Under the pieces are notes generated by a model that searched no databases, was not told the DNA's origin, and saw only the letters and a program-made list of their open reading frames with translations. DNA of 64,000 nucleotides from Roseovarius sp. W115 (lineage in GTDB: Bacteria; Pseudomonadota; Alphaproteobacteria; Rhodobacterales; Rhodobacteraceae). The translations under genes were made by a program, and so were the position numbers. The DNA is taken from the NCBI RefSeq assembly GCF_032842945.2, contig NZ_CP146606.1:186001-250000 (forward strand). Direction: 5' to 3'. Shown here piece after piece: positions 44,295-53,420 of this stretch. Within the stretch, counting starts at the first letter, position 1, and every line of letters begins with the position of its first letter.

Positions 44295-45053
44295 TTAGGG
44301 GCTGGCTTCCATTCCTGTCTGCGCCCCTTTTGCGATCACGAATGTATGGATCGAAAACACACAAGCCCGCGTTTTCGGCAGACGCAGAATACACTGCCGC
44401 TCTGATCGGAAGAACGGAAACACTTCTGCATGCAGACCCTTATACTCACCATGACGGCGCTCCGGCTGAAATAGAACCGGGTCTTCATAGTGCAAAGCAT
44501 TGAAGCGCCATAATGGACGCTCTGGTTGAACCCCATCAAAAAGCCGCTGGACCCTTTGGGCGATGCTTTCATCATAATCGGGCACCGGATCGTGGATCAG
44601 GGTCAGCGGTCGGCCGACCTTTTCTGACAAATACCAATTGGCCGGAAAGCAAAGCGCTGCGGCTGTGAGAACATGCTCTTCGCCTTGTTTTAGCATCAGG
44701 CACATGTCTTCCTGCACCAACCGCCCCAGCGTGACCATCGGCTGGTTCCGCTCGACGGGCACCAAGACACCATCAGGACGTGTCACATGTGCAGCTTCGA
44801 TTTGGTAGTTTGTGCCGTGACTGCCAAGCCAAGTCAGGACAGTCTCCAAGAGCTCCAGCGCACTCTCTTCGCTGCCGTTTTGCATGGCAATGACGTCATC
44901 GCGGCGCGTCATGATCAATTCGTCGCGCAAGGCCATTTGCCCGGCAAAGGCGTCATCCTGTATGATCCAGTCGCGCATCTCAAGCGGCGCTGTGCCCGGC
45001 AAGGATTTGGACGACACGTCATACGGGATCTTGTCTTGCAGGATTGGGCTCAT
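44295..45053 (-). CDS. DUF3445, heme-dependent oxidative N-demethylase family
   Basis: The protein has 252 residues from ATG 45053. A longer frame to 45122 overlaps the preceding gene and is rejected. Family features: DDVIAMQNGSEESALELLE, LVQEDMCLMLKQGEEHVLTA, ALCFPANWYLSEKVGRPLTL and the C-terminal RSERQCILRLPKTRACVFSI. Related enzymes use heme b to demethylate secondary or tertiary amines. Flanking genes do not reveal the substrate. It is coupled to the DUF6314 gene by a 4-bp overlap. Confidence 0.83.
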   Translation of the reverse strand: MSPILQDKIPYDVSSKSLPGTAPLEMRDWIIQDDAFAGQMALRDELIMTRRDDVIAMQNGSEESALELLETVLTWLGSHGTNYQIEAAHVTRPDGVLVPVERNQPMVTLGRLVQEDMCLMLKQGEEHVLTAAALCFPANWYLSEKVGRPLTLIHDPVPDYDESIAQRVQRLFDGVQPERPLWRFNALHYEDPVLFQPERRHGEYKGLHAEVFPFFRSERQCILRLPKTRACVFSIHTFVIAKGAQTGMEASP

Positions 45054-45532
45054 CTTGGCTCTGAGCCTCGATGATAGTGGCTGGTCATGCAATAGTCTTT
45101 GCGTGGGCCTTTCACATGCCACTCAGCCGTCCAATGCGGCCATTGGCCAAAGTCATAGCGCACTTTGTACATATCCGGATCGCACCAATGTTCGGCTTGC
45201 GCCGGACCCTTGGTAATGTGATGAAACGGCCGCCTGTCCTCAAAGAAAACCTCTAGCTGACCGCCCTCGCTCGCCGACCAGACATAATCTCGCTCAGCGC
45301 GCATGCTTTGCCCGCTGGCCAGCCGCAATTCGCCGCTCTCGTGATACCGCAGGTCGTCTCCATCAGGCGTAAAGACAGCGCGTCCCTCAAACTGCGCCGT
45401 GGCGCCGTCGGCATGGGCTATTTGGCGTGTGATGTGCCATTTACCGATGAAATCCTGCAATCGGGGAAACAACTGCCCGCTCCTGCCTTGCTGCGCCTTT
45501 CCCAACGGTCTAAACCGCGCGCAACCACACAT
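45050..45532 (-). CDS. DUF6314-family protein
   Basis: Homology covers about residues 26-160: LQDFIGKWHITRQI, AVFTPDGDDLRYHESGEL, the paired EVFFEDRRPFHHI and HWCDPDMYKVRYDF, and the end VKGPRKDYCMTSHYHR. The fold is probably a small lipocalin-like beta barrel. Function is unknown. The start is uncertain. GTG 45532 gives 160 residues, but homology begins near residue 26, so an internal TTG is possible. It shares a 4-bp overlap with the N-demethylase-like gene, with purB divergent 23 bp away. Confidence 0.75.
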   Translation of the reverse strand: MCGCARFRPLGKAQQGRSGQLFPRLQDFIGKWHITRQIAHADGATAQFEGRAVFTPDGDDLRYHESGELRLASGQSMRAERDYVWSASEGGQLEVFFEDRRPFHHITKGPAQAEHWCDPDMYKVRYDFGQWPHWTAEWHVKGPRKDYCMTSHYHRGSEPR

Positions 45533-45555
45533 GCAATTCCAAAGGTCTGCACACT

Positions 45556-46863
45556 ATGATCCCTCGCTATTCCCGCCCCGATATGGTCGCCATCTGGGAA
45601 CCGGCCACAAAGTTCCGCATCTGGTACGAGATCGAGGCGCATGCCTGTGACGCGATGGCGAATCTTGGGGTAATACCGCGCGAGAATGCCGAGGCCGTAT
45701 GGAAGGCCAAAGATGTCGAATTCGATGTGGCCCGCATTGATGAAATCGAGGCCGTCACCAAGCATGACGTGATCGCCTTTCTGACCCATCTGGCCGAACA
45801 TGTGGGATCCGAGGAGGCCCGCTTTGTGCATCAGGGCATGACGAGCTCGGATGTGCTGGATACCTGCCTCAACGTGCAGCTGGTCCGTGCCGCTGACATC
45901 CTTCTTGCAGATATGGACGATCTATTGGCCGCGCTGAAGCGCCGGGCGTTTGAACATAAAGATACCCTGCGCGTGGGGCGCAGCCATGGCATTCATGCTG
46001 AACCAACCACCATGGGTCTGACCTTTGCCCGGTTCTATGCCGAGATGGATCGTAACAAGAACCGCTTGGAAAAAGCCCGTTTTGAAATCGCCACAGGCGC
46101 GATTTCCGGCGCTGTGGGCACCTTCGCAAACATTGACCCGGCGGTTGAGGAACATGTGTGTGAAAAGCTGGGCTTGCGCGCCGAGCCGATCAGCACGCAA
46201 GTCATCCCGCGCGATCGTCACGCGATGTTCTTTGCGACTTTGGGTGTAATCGCGTCCTCCATCGAGAACATTGCCGTTGAGATCCGTCACATGCAGCGCA
46301 CCGAGGTTCTGGAGGGCGCAGAGTTCTTCTCAATGGGGCAAAAAGGCTCGTCCGCCATGCCGCACAAGAAAAACCCGGTTCTGACCGAGAACCTGACTGG
46401 GTTGGCGCGGCTAGTTCGTATGGCTGTGGTCCCAGCGATGGAAAACGTGGCGCTCTGGCATGAGCGTGACATCTCGCACAGCTCAGTTGAACGCATGATT
46501 GGCCCAGATGCCACCGTCACCCTCGATTTTGCGCTCGCCCGGCTGACCAGTGTGATCGACAAGATGCTGATCTTTCCCGAGAATATGCTTGATAACATGA
46601 ACAAGTTCCCCGGACTGGTCATGTCCCAGCGCGTGCTCCTGGCCCTGACCCAAGCCGGTGTGAGTCGCGAAGATGCCTATGCCATGGTGCAGCGCAACGC
46701 GCTCAAGGTCTGGGAACACCGCACGGATTTCAAAGAAGAGCTTTTGGCCGATGCGGAGGTATGCGCGGCGCTATCTGTCGAAGAGATCGAGGAAAAGTTC
46801 GACATGGGCTACCACACCAAACATGTCGACACGATTTTCAAACGCGTGTTCGGTGAACGCTGA
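45556..46863 (+). CDS. purB: Adenylosuccinate lyase
   Basis: The protein has 435 residues. It acts twice in purine synthesis, cleaving SAICAR and adenylosuccinate to release fumarate. It belongs to the fumarase/aspartase superfamily, with the signature GSSAMPHKKNPVLTEN holding the mobile-loop serine. Also visible are HQGMTSSDVLDTCLNVQL, GRSHGIHAEPTTMGL and WHERDISHSSVERMIGPDA. It begins at ATG 45556 and is cytoplasmic and tetrameric. Confidence 0.98.
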   Translation: MIPRYSRPDMVAIWEPATKFRIWYEIEAHACDAMANLGVIPRENAEAVWKAKDVEFDVARIDEIEAVTKHDVIAFLTHLAEHVGSEEARFVHQGMTSSDVLDTCLNVQLVRAADILLADMDDLLAALKRRAFEHKDTLRVGRSHGIHAEPTTMGLTFARFYAEMDRNKNRLEKARFEIATGAISGAVGTFANIDPAVEEHVCEKLGLRAEPISTQVIPRDRHAMFFATLGVIASSIENIAVEIRHMQRTEVLEGAEFFSMGQKGSSAMPHKKNPVLTENLTGLARLVRMAVVPAMENVALWHERDISHSSVERMIGPDATVTLDFALARLTSVIDKMLIFPENMLDNMNKFPGLVMSQRVLLALTQAGVSREDAYAMVQRNALKVWEHRTDFKEELLADAEVCAALSVEEIEEKFDMGYHTKHVDTIFKRVFGER

Positions 46864-46961
46864 ACCACCGCACCCAACGCGGCGATAAATCCTGAAATTT
46901 AGGGAATTTTAATCCTTATTTAGGGTTTTGTTTCCGCCTTGTTCCTATTCTGCGTCAAATT

Positions 46962-46976
46962 GAACAAATAGAGAAC
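46962..46976 (+). promoter_or_regulatory. GAAC-N7-GAAC (LexA-box-like) before fliG
   Basis: GAAC-AAATAGA-GAAC is the reverse complement of the alphaproteobacterial SOS consensus and lies 3 nt before the fliG ATG. One or two such matches are expected by chance in a window this size, so it is only a candidate. A CtrA-like TTAA-N7-TTAG (46909-46923) is also nearby. Confidence 0.25.
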
Positions 46977-46979
46977 ATC

Positions 46980-48044
46980 ATGGGTGACCACACGCTTGCG
47001 CGGCTCTCCGCCCCGGCACCGGCTTCCGCGCGCCTGACCAGACGGCAAAAAGCTGCAATCATTGTACGGTTCCTTCTGAAAGAGGGGGCCGACATTTCGC
47101 TATCAGACCTGCCAGACGACATGCAGGCGCAGCTGACCACGCAAATGGGCTCGATGCGCTATGTGGATCGCGGCACTCTCGCTGATGTTGTGGCTGAGTT
47201 TGCCGGAGAGCTTGAAGCGATGGGACTGACCTTTCCCAAGGGTGTGGCGGGGGCGCTCAACACGCTTGATGGGCGGATCAGCCCCCAAACGGCTGCGCGA
47301 TTGAAAAAGGAAGCGGGCGTGCGCCAGTTTGGAGATCCTTGGGAACAAGTGCGCAACGCAGAAACCGAGGCTCTGTTGAACATTGTACAAACAGAGAGTG
47401 TTGAGGTTTCTGCGGTGCTACTCTCAAAGCTTGACGTGATGCGCGCCGCTGAGTTGATGGGCGAACTGCCCGGCCAAACGGCCCGGCGCGTGGCGTTAGC
47501 CATGTGCCAAACCGGGGCGGTGACCCCAGATGCCGTAGACCGGATCGGCCTGTCACTGGCCGCGCAACTGCACAATGTGCCGGAAACCGCCTTTGACGAG
47601 GGTCCGGTAGAACGGGTCGGCGCGATCTTGAACTATTCAACATCCCTGACCCGTGACGATGTGCTGACCGGGCTTGACGAGGAAGACGAAGGGTTTGCCG
47701 CCCTTGTGCGCAAGGCGATCTTTACCTTCGCCAACATCCCTGAGCGCCTGAGCCCCATTGATGTCCCAAAGGTGACCCGCGATGTCGATCAGGCCATCCT
47801 GGTCATGGCGTTGGCGACGGCGACCAAGGCCGAAGACACGCTGCCTGCAGCAGAGTTCATTCTGGAAAACCTTTCCAAACGCATGGCCGAATCTCTTCGA
47901 GAGGAAATAGCAGAACAGGGCAGCATAAAACAAAAGGATGGCGAAGCGGCCATGACGCAGGTCATCAATGCCATCCGGCAGCTGGAAGCGAACGGAGAAA
48001 TCACCCTGGAAATCCCCGAAGAGGAAGACCAAGACGCAGGTTAA
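46980..48044 (+). CDS. fliG: Flagellar motor switch protein FliG
   Basis: The protein has 354 residues. The FliG N domain has LTRRQKAAIIVRFLLKEGAD. The middle and C-terminal armadillo-like domains contain LLNIVQTESVEVSAVLLSKL, then AAELMGELPGQTARRVALAM, and the torque helix region VRKAIFTFANIPERLSPIDV followed by DVDQAILVMALA. It forms the rotor ring that interacts with MotA. The gene stands alone between purB and an ABC ATPase rather than in a flagellar cluster, and the C-terminal tail is acidic (EIPEEEDQDAG). Confidence 0.92.
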   Translation: MGDHTLARLSAPAPASARLTRRQKAAIIVRFLLKEGADISLSDLPDDMQAQLTTQMGSMRYVDRGTLADVVAEFAGELEAMGLTFPKGVAGALNTLDGRISPQTAARLKKEAGVRQFGDPWEQVRNAETEALLNIVQTESVEVSAVLLSKLDVMRAAELMGELPGQTARRVALAMCQTGAVTPDAVDRIGLSLAAQLHNVPETAFDEGPVERVGAILNYSTSLTRDDVLTGLDEEDEGFAALVRKAIFTFANIPERLSPIDVPKVTRDVDQAILVMALATATKAEDTLPAAEFILENLSKRMAESLREEIAEQGSIKQKDGEAAMTQVINAIRQLEANGEITLEIPEEEDQDAG

Positions 48045-48068
48045 GCCATTGATCGTGACGCGCCCGCG

Positions 48069-49151
48069 CTAGTCCACTTCAAACAGAAAACACTTGTCGC
48101 GCCGGATCATCAGCCAAAGCGGCGTGCCTTGCTTGGGTAGAAACACCGCTGGCACCGTCGCCTTGAAGATTGACCGATCATGTTCCATTCGAAATTCGAC
48201 CAGGCTTTCGGACCCCATGAACCGCGCGCGTTCCACAACACCACGCACAGCGGTCCCATCGCTGATCGTGGGGGATGGGCCGACCCCGTTGCGGTCAAAG
48301 TCGATTTTGACATGCTGTGGGCGCACAACAATATCCACCGATTGCCCATCAGCGATGCCAGGGGCGAGAAACTGACCAAAGGGGGTTTGGGCCAGAGCGC
48401 CCGACACTTCGGCGCGCACCACGTTCACATCGCTGAAAAACGCAACAGCGTCACGATCGGCTGGCGCGTTGAAGATATTGTAAGGCGCGCCTTGCTGCAC
48501 GATCCGGCCATGGCGCATAAGCGCGATATTGTCAGCCATACGCATCGCCTCTTCTGGTTCGTGCGTGACCAGCAAAACAGCTGTATCCGCTTCACGCAGG
48601 ACCTCTAGCGTCTCATCACGAATTCCATCGCGTAAGCGGTTATCAAGCCCGGAGAACGGCTCATCCATGAGCATGATCCGCGGGCGCGGCGCCAAAGCCC
48701 GCGCCAGCGCCACGCGCTGTTGCTCTCCACCAGACAATTCATGCGGAAACTTGGCGGCATAGCCCGCCAGCCCCACGCGTTCCAAAAGCTCTCCGATGCG
48801 TTTGTCCTTCGCCGCCTTGTTGCCGCTCAGGCCAAACGCCACGTTCTCGCCCACGCGCAGATGCGGAAAGAGCGCGAAATCCTGGAACATGAGCCCAATG
48901 TTTCGCCGCTCAGGCGGGATGCGGAACACCGTGTCGCACACCAAATTGCCATCGACCCAGATCTCGCCCGAGTCCTGCATCTCGACGCCTGCAATCATAC
49001 GCAAGGTTGTGGATTTGCCGCACCCAGATGGACCTAACAGACACGTCACCTGCCCCGGCTGCACCTCAAGCGAGACATCATCCACCACAACGCGCCCCTC
49101 ATAGCGACGCATCAGATGCTTGGTCTCAAGCCGAGGCGCGGTGTCTTGCAA
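48069..49151 (-). CDS. Orphan PotA/FbpC-type ABC ATPase
   Basis: The protein has 360 residues. I place the start at TTG 49151 because GGAGAAG lies 6 nt upstream. The frame extends to 49268 without recognisable sequence. Walker A is LLGPSGCGKSTTLR, the Q loop LMFQDFALFPHL, the signature ELSGGEQQRVALARALA and Walker B ILMDEPFSGLD. A C-terminal TOBE domain (about 280-355) includes VRPQHVKIDF. This class drives uptake of Fe3+, polyamines or similar. No permease or binding protein is adjacent, so its partners must be elsewhere. Confidence 0.87.
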   Translation of the reverse strand: MQDTAPRLETKHLMRRYEGRVVVDDVSLEVQPGQVTCLLGPSGCGKSTTLRMIAGVEMQDSGEIWVDGNLVCDTVFRIPPERRNIGLMFQDFALFPHLRVGENVAFGLSGNKAAKDKRIGELLERVGLAGYAAKFPHELSGGEQQRVALARALAPRPRIMLMDEPFSGLDNRLRDGIRDETLEVLREADTAVLLVTHEPEEAMRMADNIALMRHGRIVQQGAPYNIFNAPADRDAVAFFSDVNVVRAEVSGALAQTPFGQFLAPGIADGQSVDIVVRPQHVKIDFDRNGVGPSPTISDGTAVRGVVERARFMGSESLVEFRMEHDRSIFKATVPAVFLPKQGTPLWLMIRRDKCFLFEVD

Positions 49152-49376
49152 CTTGGTCTTCTCCGGTTTCCCGATCAAAACAATCGGATAAGTCTTGCGC
49201 AGATAGCAACCCCGTACAGTCTGCGCAAGAGAGTGCAAGTTGGTCACGCAACATCGCGTTTGTCTCAAATGCGCGTGAAATGCCCAAAAGGTAGGGGTTT
49301 CCTGACTTCGTTTTTCCCCTCGCAGACCCCAGATTATACATCACATTGTTAAGACATCTTATGAAAGACCGAAGAC

Positions 49377-49517
49377 ATGCGTACATTTCTGATCGCCTCA
49401 CAAGTTCTTATCCTGTGCTGCGTGGCCTTGATAGGCGCCACAAGCGGCGCGCAAGACGCCAATGCCTGTGCTGTCAACGAAGTTCCTGCTGCGGGCCACT
49501 GCCAGCCGACGCGCTGA
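49377..49517 (+). CDS. 46-residue secreted cysteine-containing peptide
   Basis: ATG 49377 opens a small frame, MRTFLIASQVLILCCVALIG, continuing ATSGAQDANACAVNEVPAAG and HCQPTR. The first 25 residues form a signal peptide. The mature part is about 20 residues with two Cys that could form a disulfide. It ends tail to tail with ccmG (stop at 49515-49517). It is unrecognised and supported only by the signal peptide and placement. Confidence 0.45.
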   Translation: MRTFLIASQVLILCCVALIGATSGAQDANACAVNEVPAAGHCQPTR

Positions 49518-50054
49518 TCAGTTCTTGGCGCGTTCGATGGCCGGGCGAATTTCGCTGTCCATCACCCGTTCTGTGATCGGACCCGCAAAGCGCAGCACAA
49601 TCTCACCATCACCATTAATGACATAGGTCTCTGGCACACCGTACAGCCCCCAATCTAGCCCCATGCGTCCAGCGGCATCGGCGCCTATTCCGGCATAGGG
49701 ATCTCCCAGCTCTTCCAAAAAGCCCAGTGCATTGCTGGAATCATCTTTGTAGTTCACACCGTAAATGGTGATGCCTTCTTCGGCCAATGAAGTGAGATGC
49801 GGATGTTCCACTCGACACGGCGCGCACCAGCTGGCCCAGAAATTTACCAGTTTGACGCCATCTTCGCGCAGAGTTGCATCATCAAAGAGCGGCTTTTGCG
49901 CCAGCTGCTCCAGTGCAACGACGGGCGCTTCGCGCCCTTCAAAGGCCGACGGCAGTTCATTGGGATTCTCGCGCTGCATTCCGACAAAGAACACTCCGGC
50001 CAGAAGCATGAAGATAACGGGTGGCGCGATCATCAATGGGGATACTTTAGCCAT
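49518..50054 (-). CDS. ccmG: Cytochrome c biogenesis thioredoxin CcmG/DsbE
   Basis: The protein has 178 residues from ATG 50054. An N-terminal membrane anchor (MIAPPVIFMLLAGVFFVG) is followed by a periplasmic thioredoxin fold with active site NFWASWCAPCRVEHP, the family's acidic insert YKDDSSNALGFLEE and GVPETYVI (cis-Pro). It reduces apocytochrome c or CcmH before heme attachment. It is the last gene of ccmABCDG and overlaps ccmD by 8 bp. Confidence 0.95.
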   Translation of the reverse strand: MAKVSPLMIAPPVIFMLLAGVFFVGMQRENPNELPSAFEGREAPVVALEQLAQKPLFDDATLREDGVKLVNFWASWCAPCRVEHPHLTSLAEEGITIYGVNYKDDSSNALGFLEELGDPYAGIGADAAGRMGLDWGLYGVPETYVINGDGEIVLRFAGPITERVMDSEIRPAIERAKN

Positions 50055-50205
50055 CTGATTGTCCTTTACCTTCAATCTCTTCGAGGTCTTTTTTGACTTT
50101 CCCAGCCCGCCGCCAGCTGACAATGACGAGCAACACCAGCAGCAAAAGCGACACCGCATAGGCCGACATCACCGCATCGGCGTATTTGCCAAGATCAGGG
50201 ATCAT
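50047..50205 (-). CDS. ccmD: Heme exporter protein CcmD
   Basis: The protein has 52 residues: MIPDLGKYADAVMSAYAVSL, one transmembrane helix, then the basic VSWRRAGKVKKDLEEIEG. Its size, single span and position between ccmC and ccmG identify it. It holds the CcmABCD complex to CcmE during holo-CcmE release. Its ATG overlaps the ccmC stop (ATGA). Confidence 0.92.
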   Translation of the reverse strand: MIPDLGKYADAVMSAYAVSLLLLVLLVIVSWRRAGKVKKDLEEIEGKGQSDG

Positions 50206-50936
50206 GCGGTCAGCCTCTCACGCGCCATGAGCGCCCGCATCCGCCGCGCGCGAATTTCGGTCTGGGTGCGCAGGAAGACCAAGGCAACAAACAAGAGCAC
50301 AAACCCCGCAATGCAGATGAGCAGCGGGTGATAGAAAACGTCATGCACATTCTCTTCCTTATCCAGGCTCAAAGATGCCCCCTGGTGTAACCCCTGGTTC
50401 CAGAAATTCACCGCATAACGGCTCAGAAGTGCAAAGACAGATCCGACAAGACACAGGATCGATGTCAGATCCGCCGCGGTATCGTCATTCTCAATCGCTT
50501 CCCAAAGCGCGATATAGCCCAGATAAAAAAGAAACAGGATTAAAAAGGACGTGAGCCTTGGATCCCAGGCCCACCAGGTGCCCCACATCGGTTGACCCCA
50601 GATCGCCCCGGTGGCCAGAGCAATCAGCGTCATGACCATGCCTACAGGTGCTGCGGCGCGGGCGGCCAAGGCGCTCACGTGATGGCGGCGCACGATCCAG
50701 ATGAGCGAGGCCACCAGCATCATCAGCCAGGCGTTGATCGCCATCAGCGCCGAGGGCACGTGCAGGTAGATTATCTTGACTGTGCTGCCCTGCCGGAAGT
50801 CATCAGGCGTAAAGAAAAAGCCCCAGGTGAGGCCTGTCACAAGACAGATCAGCGCCGATCCGAACAGCCATGGTATAAACCGGCTGGTCGTGTCGATGAA
50901 CTTCTTGGGATTCGCATATTCCCAAAGTGACGCCAC
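50202..50936 (-). CDS. ccmC: Heme export/handling protein CcmC
   Basis: The protein has 244 residues and six hydrophobic spans. The tryptophan-rich periplasmic heme motif WGTWWAWDPRLTSFLILFL lies near residue 122, with flanking His (IYLHVPSA and the later HQGASLSL). It attaches heme to CcmE in the cytochrome c maturation pathway. ccmB ends 21 bp upstream. Confidence 0.96.
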   Translation of the reverse strand: MASLWEYANPKKFIDTTSRFIPWLFGSALICLVTGLTWGFFFTPDDFRQGSTVKIIYLHVPSALMAINAWLMMLVASLIWIVRRHHVSALAARAAAPVGMVMTLIALATGAIWGQPMWGTWWAWDPRLTSFLILFLFYLGYIALWEAIENDDTAADLTSILCLVGSVFALLSRYAVNFWNQGLHQGASLSLDKEENVHDVFYHPLLICIAGFVLLFVALVFLRTQTEIRARRMRALMARERLTA

Positions 50937-50957
50937 GGGTTCTCCTCCCCTTCTTTC

Positions 50958-51614
50958 TCAGCGCAGGTTAACTCTCAATACCGCAGCCGCGGCAAAAGGC
51001 AAAAGCGCGATGGTGCCGCAGGTGATCCCCGCCAGCATCAGCATGGGTGTGGTTGTGTCAAACCCGTCCACCCCGCGCCGCGCCGCCTCGGCACCAAAGA
51101 TCAATGTGGGGACATAAAGCGGTAAAACAAGCAGGCTGAGAAGCAGTCCACCGCGTTTTAGCCCCACGGTAAGTGCCGCGCCAAATGTGCCGATCATGCT
51201 CAGCGCCGGTGTGCCCAGCAAAAGCGACAGGATCAGAGGGCCGTATCCGGCTGCAGGCAAGTTCAAAAGAACCGCCAGAATCGGTGCGGCCAAGACCAAA
51301 GGCAGGCCGGTGGTTAACCAATGCGCCAGCGCCTTGATGGCGGCGATGGCCTCCATTGGCAAAGGCGCGGTGGCCAGAAGATCCAGCGAGCCGTCCTCCC
51401 AGTCGAGCGCAAAAATGCGATCGAGCGACAACAGGCACGCAAGAAGCGCACCGATCCAGAGCGTGCCCGCCGCGATACGCGACAAAAGTTCCGATTGCGG
51501 GCCGACCCCAAAGGGCACCAGCACGACGACGATCAGGAAAAACGCGAGACCCAGGCCAAATCCGCCCCCAGCCCGGATTGCCAGCCGTATGTCACGTAAC
51601 AGCAGCGCCTTCAC
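50958..51614 (-). CDS. ccmB: Heme exporter subunit CcmB
   Basis: The protein has 218 residues and six hydrophobic spans. Family features: the start [38 protein letters not shown] and the end RVNLR. It is the membrane partner of the CcmA ATPase. Its start overlaps the ccmA stop by 4 bp. Confidence 0.95.
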   Translation of the reverse strand: MKALLLRDIRLAIRAGGGFGLGLAFFLIVVVLVPFGVGPQSELLSRIAAGTLWIGALLACLLSLDRIFALDWEDGSLDLLATAPLPMEAIAAIKALAHWLTTGLPLVLAAPILAVLLNLPAAGYGPLILSLLLGTPALSMIGTFGAALTVGLKRGGLLLSLLVLPLYVPTLIFGAEAARRGVDGFDTTTPMLMLAGITCGTIALLPFAAAAVLRVNLR

Positions 51615-52228
51615 AGGAAGGCCTCGTCAAACTCATCGAGCTGCGCTGCACTGGCGCGGAACGGTGTGACATCCAGCGTCTTCGCCTCATCAAGCCCTAG
51701 GTCGATATGCGTGGCCAAAAGTGCTGAGCCGCCCTTTCCCAGATGAGTGCGAATGACTTCGGCGAACATCTCAACCGCACGCACATCAAGCGATACGGTC
51801 GGTTCGTCCAGCACCCAGATGGGCCGCCCCGTGACCAAAAGCCGTGCAAGCCCAAGGCGACGTTTCTGCCCCGCGGAGAGAAGCCCCGCCGGACGGCTGC
51901 GCAAAGCATTGAGATCAAAAGCGTTCATGGCCGAGGCAATGTCGTTCTGCCCAAAAATCTGCGCCCAAAACTCGAGATTTTCCTCGACCGTCAGCGTGGA
52001 TTTCAACCCATCCGCATGCCCAGCATAGACCAGCGTATCCGGGGCCGCGTCGACCTGCCCCTCAAGCGGCGGCTGCAACCCTGCGATGGTGCGCAAAAGC
52101 GTCGTCTTGCCAATCCCATTGGGTCCCCGCAGCACCAACGCTTCGCCGGGCGACAGCGAAAAACTCACACCTTCGAGCACGCGAATACCGCCACGGGTGA
52201 TGCTGAGGTTTTGGACGGTCAGGCTCAT
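51611..52228 (-). CDS. ccmA: Cytochrome c maturation ATPase CcmA
   Basis: The protein has 205 residues from ATG 52228. The longer frame upstream is not conserved-looking. Walker A is [14 protein letters not shown], the signature [16 protein letters not shown] and Walker [12 protein letters not shown]. It powers release of heme-loaded CcmE from CcmCD. It is the first gene of the five-gene minus-strand operon. Confidence 0.96.
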   Translation of the reverse strand: MSLTVQNLSITRGGIRVLEGVSFSLSPGEALVLRGPNGIGKTTLLRTIAGLQPPLEGQVDAAPDTLVYAGHADGLKSTLTVEENLEFWAQIFGQNDIASAMNAFDLNALRSRPAGLLSAGQKRRLGLARLLVTGRPIWVLDEPTVSLDVRAVEMFAEVIRTHLGKGGSALLATHIDLGLDEAKTLDVTPFRASAAQLDEFDEAFL

Positions 52229-52430
52229 GAAACGTCCATAGCTGAAAGGATGACGCGCCGAAAGATCGTTCCTTTGTTGGCATTGGGCATAGTTGGACAT
52301 CTCATATCGGGCCTACAGATACGCTGCGCCAAACTATCAACACATTGATCTAAGACAATGCCATCATTGGTTTTTCAACTTTAGATGTAGTGCCGAGGTG
52401 ATTGACACCTCTGTTTGAACAAAAGGGCTA

Positions 52431-53048
52431 TTGGACGTGGAAGGCGCGGTTCTGCTTTTGTTGTTGCTCATCGGGGCGGTCGCCACTGCATATAAGATGT
52501 GCGGTGATTTTGGCGAGAAGACAGCGCCCAGGGAAGAACCCGCAACAACAGAAGACCTGCCCAAGCTTCGTGCTCCTGGGCGGCATGCGACGTTCGACCC
52601 CCAAAGCGCCAAGCCCGTTACCAAGGCACGTGTCATCAAAGGACGGGCCTATATCGTCGATGGTGATACTGTTGTCATCCAGAAGACCCAGATACGTCTC
52701 TTTGGTGTTGATGCGCCGGAAATGAACCATCCCTATGGGATCAAGGCCAAATGGGCGCTTGTCGCATTGTGCAAAGGCCACACCATACGCGCCGAAGTCA
52801 CCGAGATCGACCACTACGGGCGAACCGTGGCGCGCTGTTATCTTGAAGACGGGCGAGACCTTTCTGCGGAAATGGTGAAATGTGGATTGGCGATAGACTG
52901 GGCAAAATATTCTGGCGGGTGTTACCGCAGGCTGGAAGTTCCAGATGCGCGCAAGAAAATGTGGCTGGCAGATGCGCGCCAGAAGGGACGCATGTTTGTT
53001 TGGGAGCAATTCGAAGCAAAACAGCGCACGCGCAACGCGAACCAATGA
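52431..53048 (+). CDS. Thermonuclease (staphylococcal-nuclease-like) family protein
   Basis: The protein has 205 residues with an N-terminal membrane anchor (VLLLLLLIGAVATAYKM). The SNase fold has AYIVDGDTVVIQKTQIRLFG followed by VDAPEM, then DHYGRTVARCYLEDGRDL and a C-terminal YRRLEVPDARKK. The Asp/Arg/Glu catalytic set (R in IRLFG, D in DGDT, E in DAPE, R in GRTVAR) appears present. It is probably a periplasm-facing nuclease. TTG 52431 and GTG 52437 are both possible starts. A GAGGTG/CACCTC hairpin lies at 52395-52411 just upstream. Confidence 0.85.
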   Translation: MDVEGAVLLLLLLIGAVATAYKMCGDFGEKTAPREEPATTEDLPKLRAPGRHATFDPQSAKPVTKARVIKGRAYIVDGDTVVIQKTQIRLFGVDAPEMNHPYGIKAKWALVALCKGHTIRAEVTEIDHYGRTVARCYLEDGRDLSAEMVKCGLAIDWAKYSGGCYRRLEVPDARKKMWLADARQKGRMFVWEQFEAKQRTRNANQ

Positions 53049-53061
53049 TGTAGGTAACTCC

Positions 53062-53415
53062 TCAAACCCCCAAAAGCGCCGCGGCGACCCGGCGGCCTTC
53101 GGAGACGAGCACGTTGTAGGTGCGGGCTGCGGCGGGGGAGTTCATGGGTTCGACCCCTATGCCTGCGGCCTCGATGGCCTCGCGAAAGGCAGTGGGCACG
53201 TGGGCGGTCTCTGCGCCCGTACCAATAAAGAGCACGTCGATCTCATCTTTGAGCGTCAGCAACGACGCGGTATCTTCGTACCCACCCCAGTCAAACGTGC
53301 CGCCAGGGTGGACACAAACAGGCGCTTTGGCCACCTCACCGCCGACGCGAAAGAACCCCGGACCGTAGCCGTCGATGGGTTGGGCATCGGTGAACGTCAC
53401 TTCGCTGAGGCGCAT
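53062..53415 (-). CDS. Mth938-like domain protein
   Basis: The protein has 117 residues from ATG 53415. The DUF498/Mth938 (NDUFAF3-related) fold has YGPGFFRVGG, DVLFIGTGAETAHVPTAFRE, GIGVEPMNSPAAARTYNVL and VSEGRRVAAALL. Family members are found next to secDF-yajC in many alphaproteobacteria. Biochemical function is unknown. It follows the TSUP gene with a 5-bp gap, so it is co-transcribed. Confidence 0.88.
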   Translation of the reverse strand: MRLSEVTFTDAQPIDGYGPGFFRVGGEVAKAPVCVHPGGTFDWGGYEDTASLLTLKDEIDVLFIGTGAETAHVPTAFREAIEAAGIGVEPMNSPAAARTYNVLVSEGRRVAAALLGV

Positions 53416-53420
53416 GTGGT

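Noticed and set aside
52336..52349. ATCAA-N4-TTGAT palindrome as an FNR site for the ccm operon
   Set aside because: The half-sites are in the wrong relative orientation (the FNR consensus is TTGAT-N4-ATCAA).
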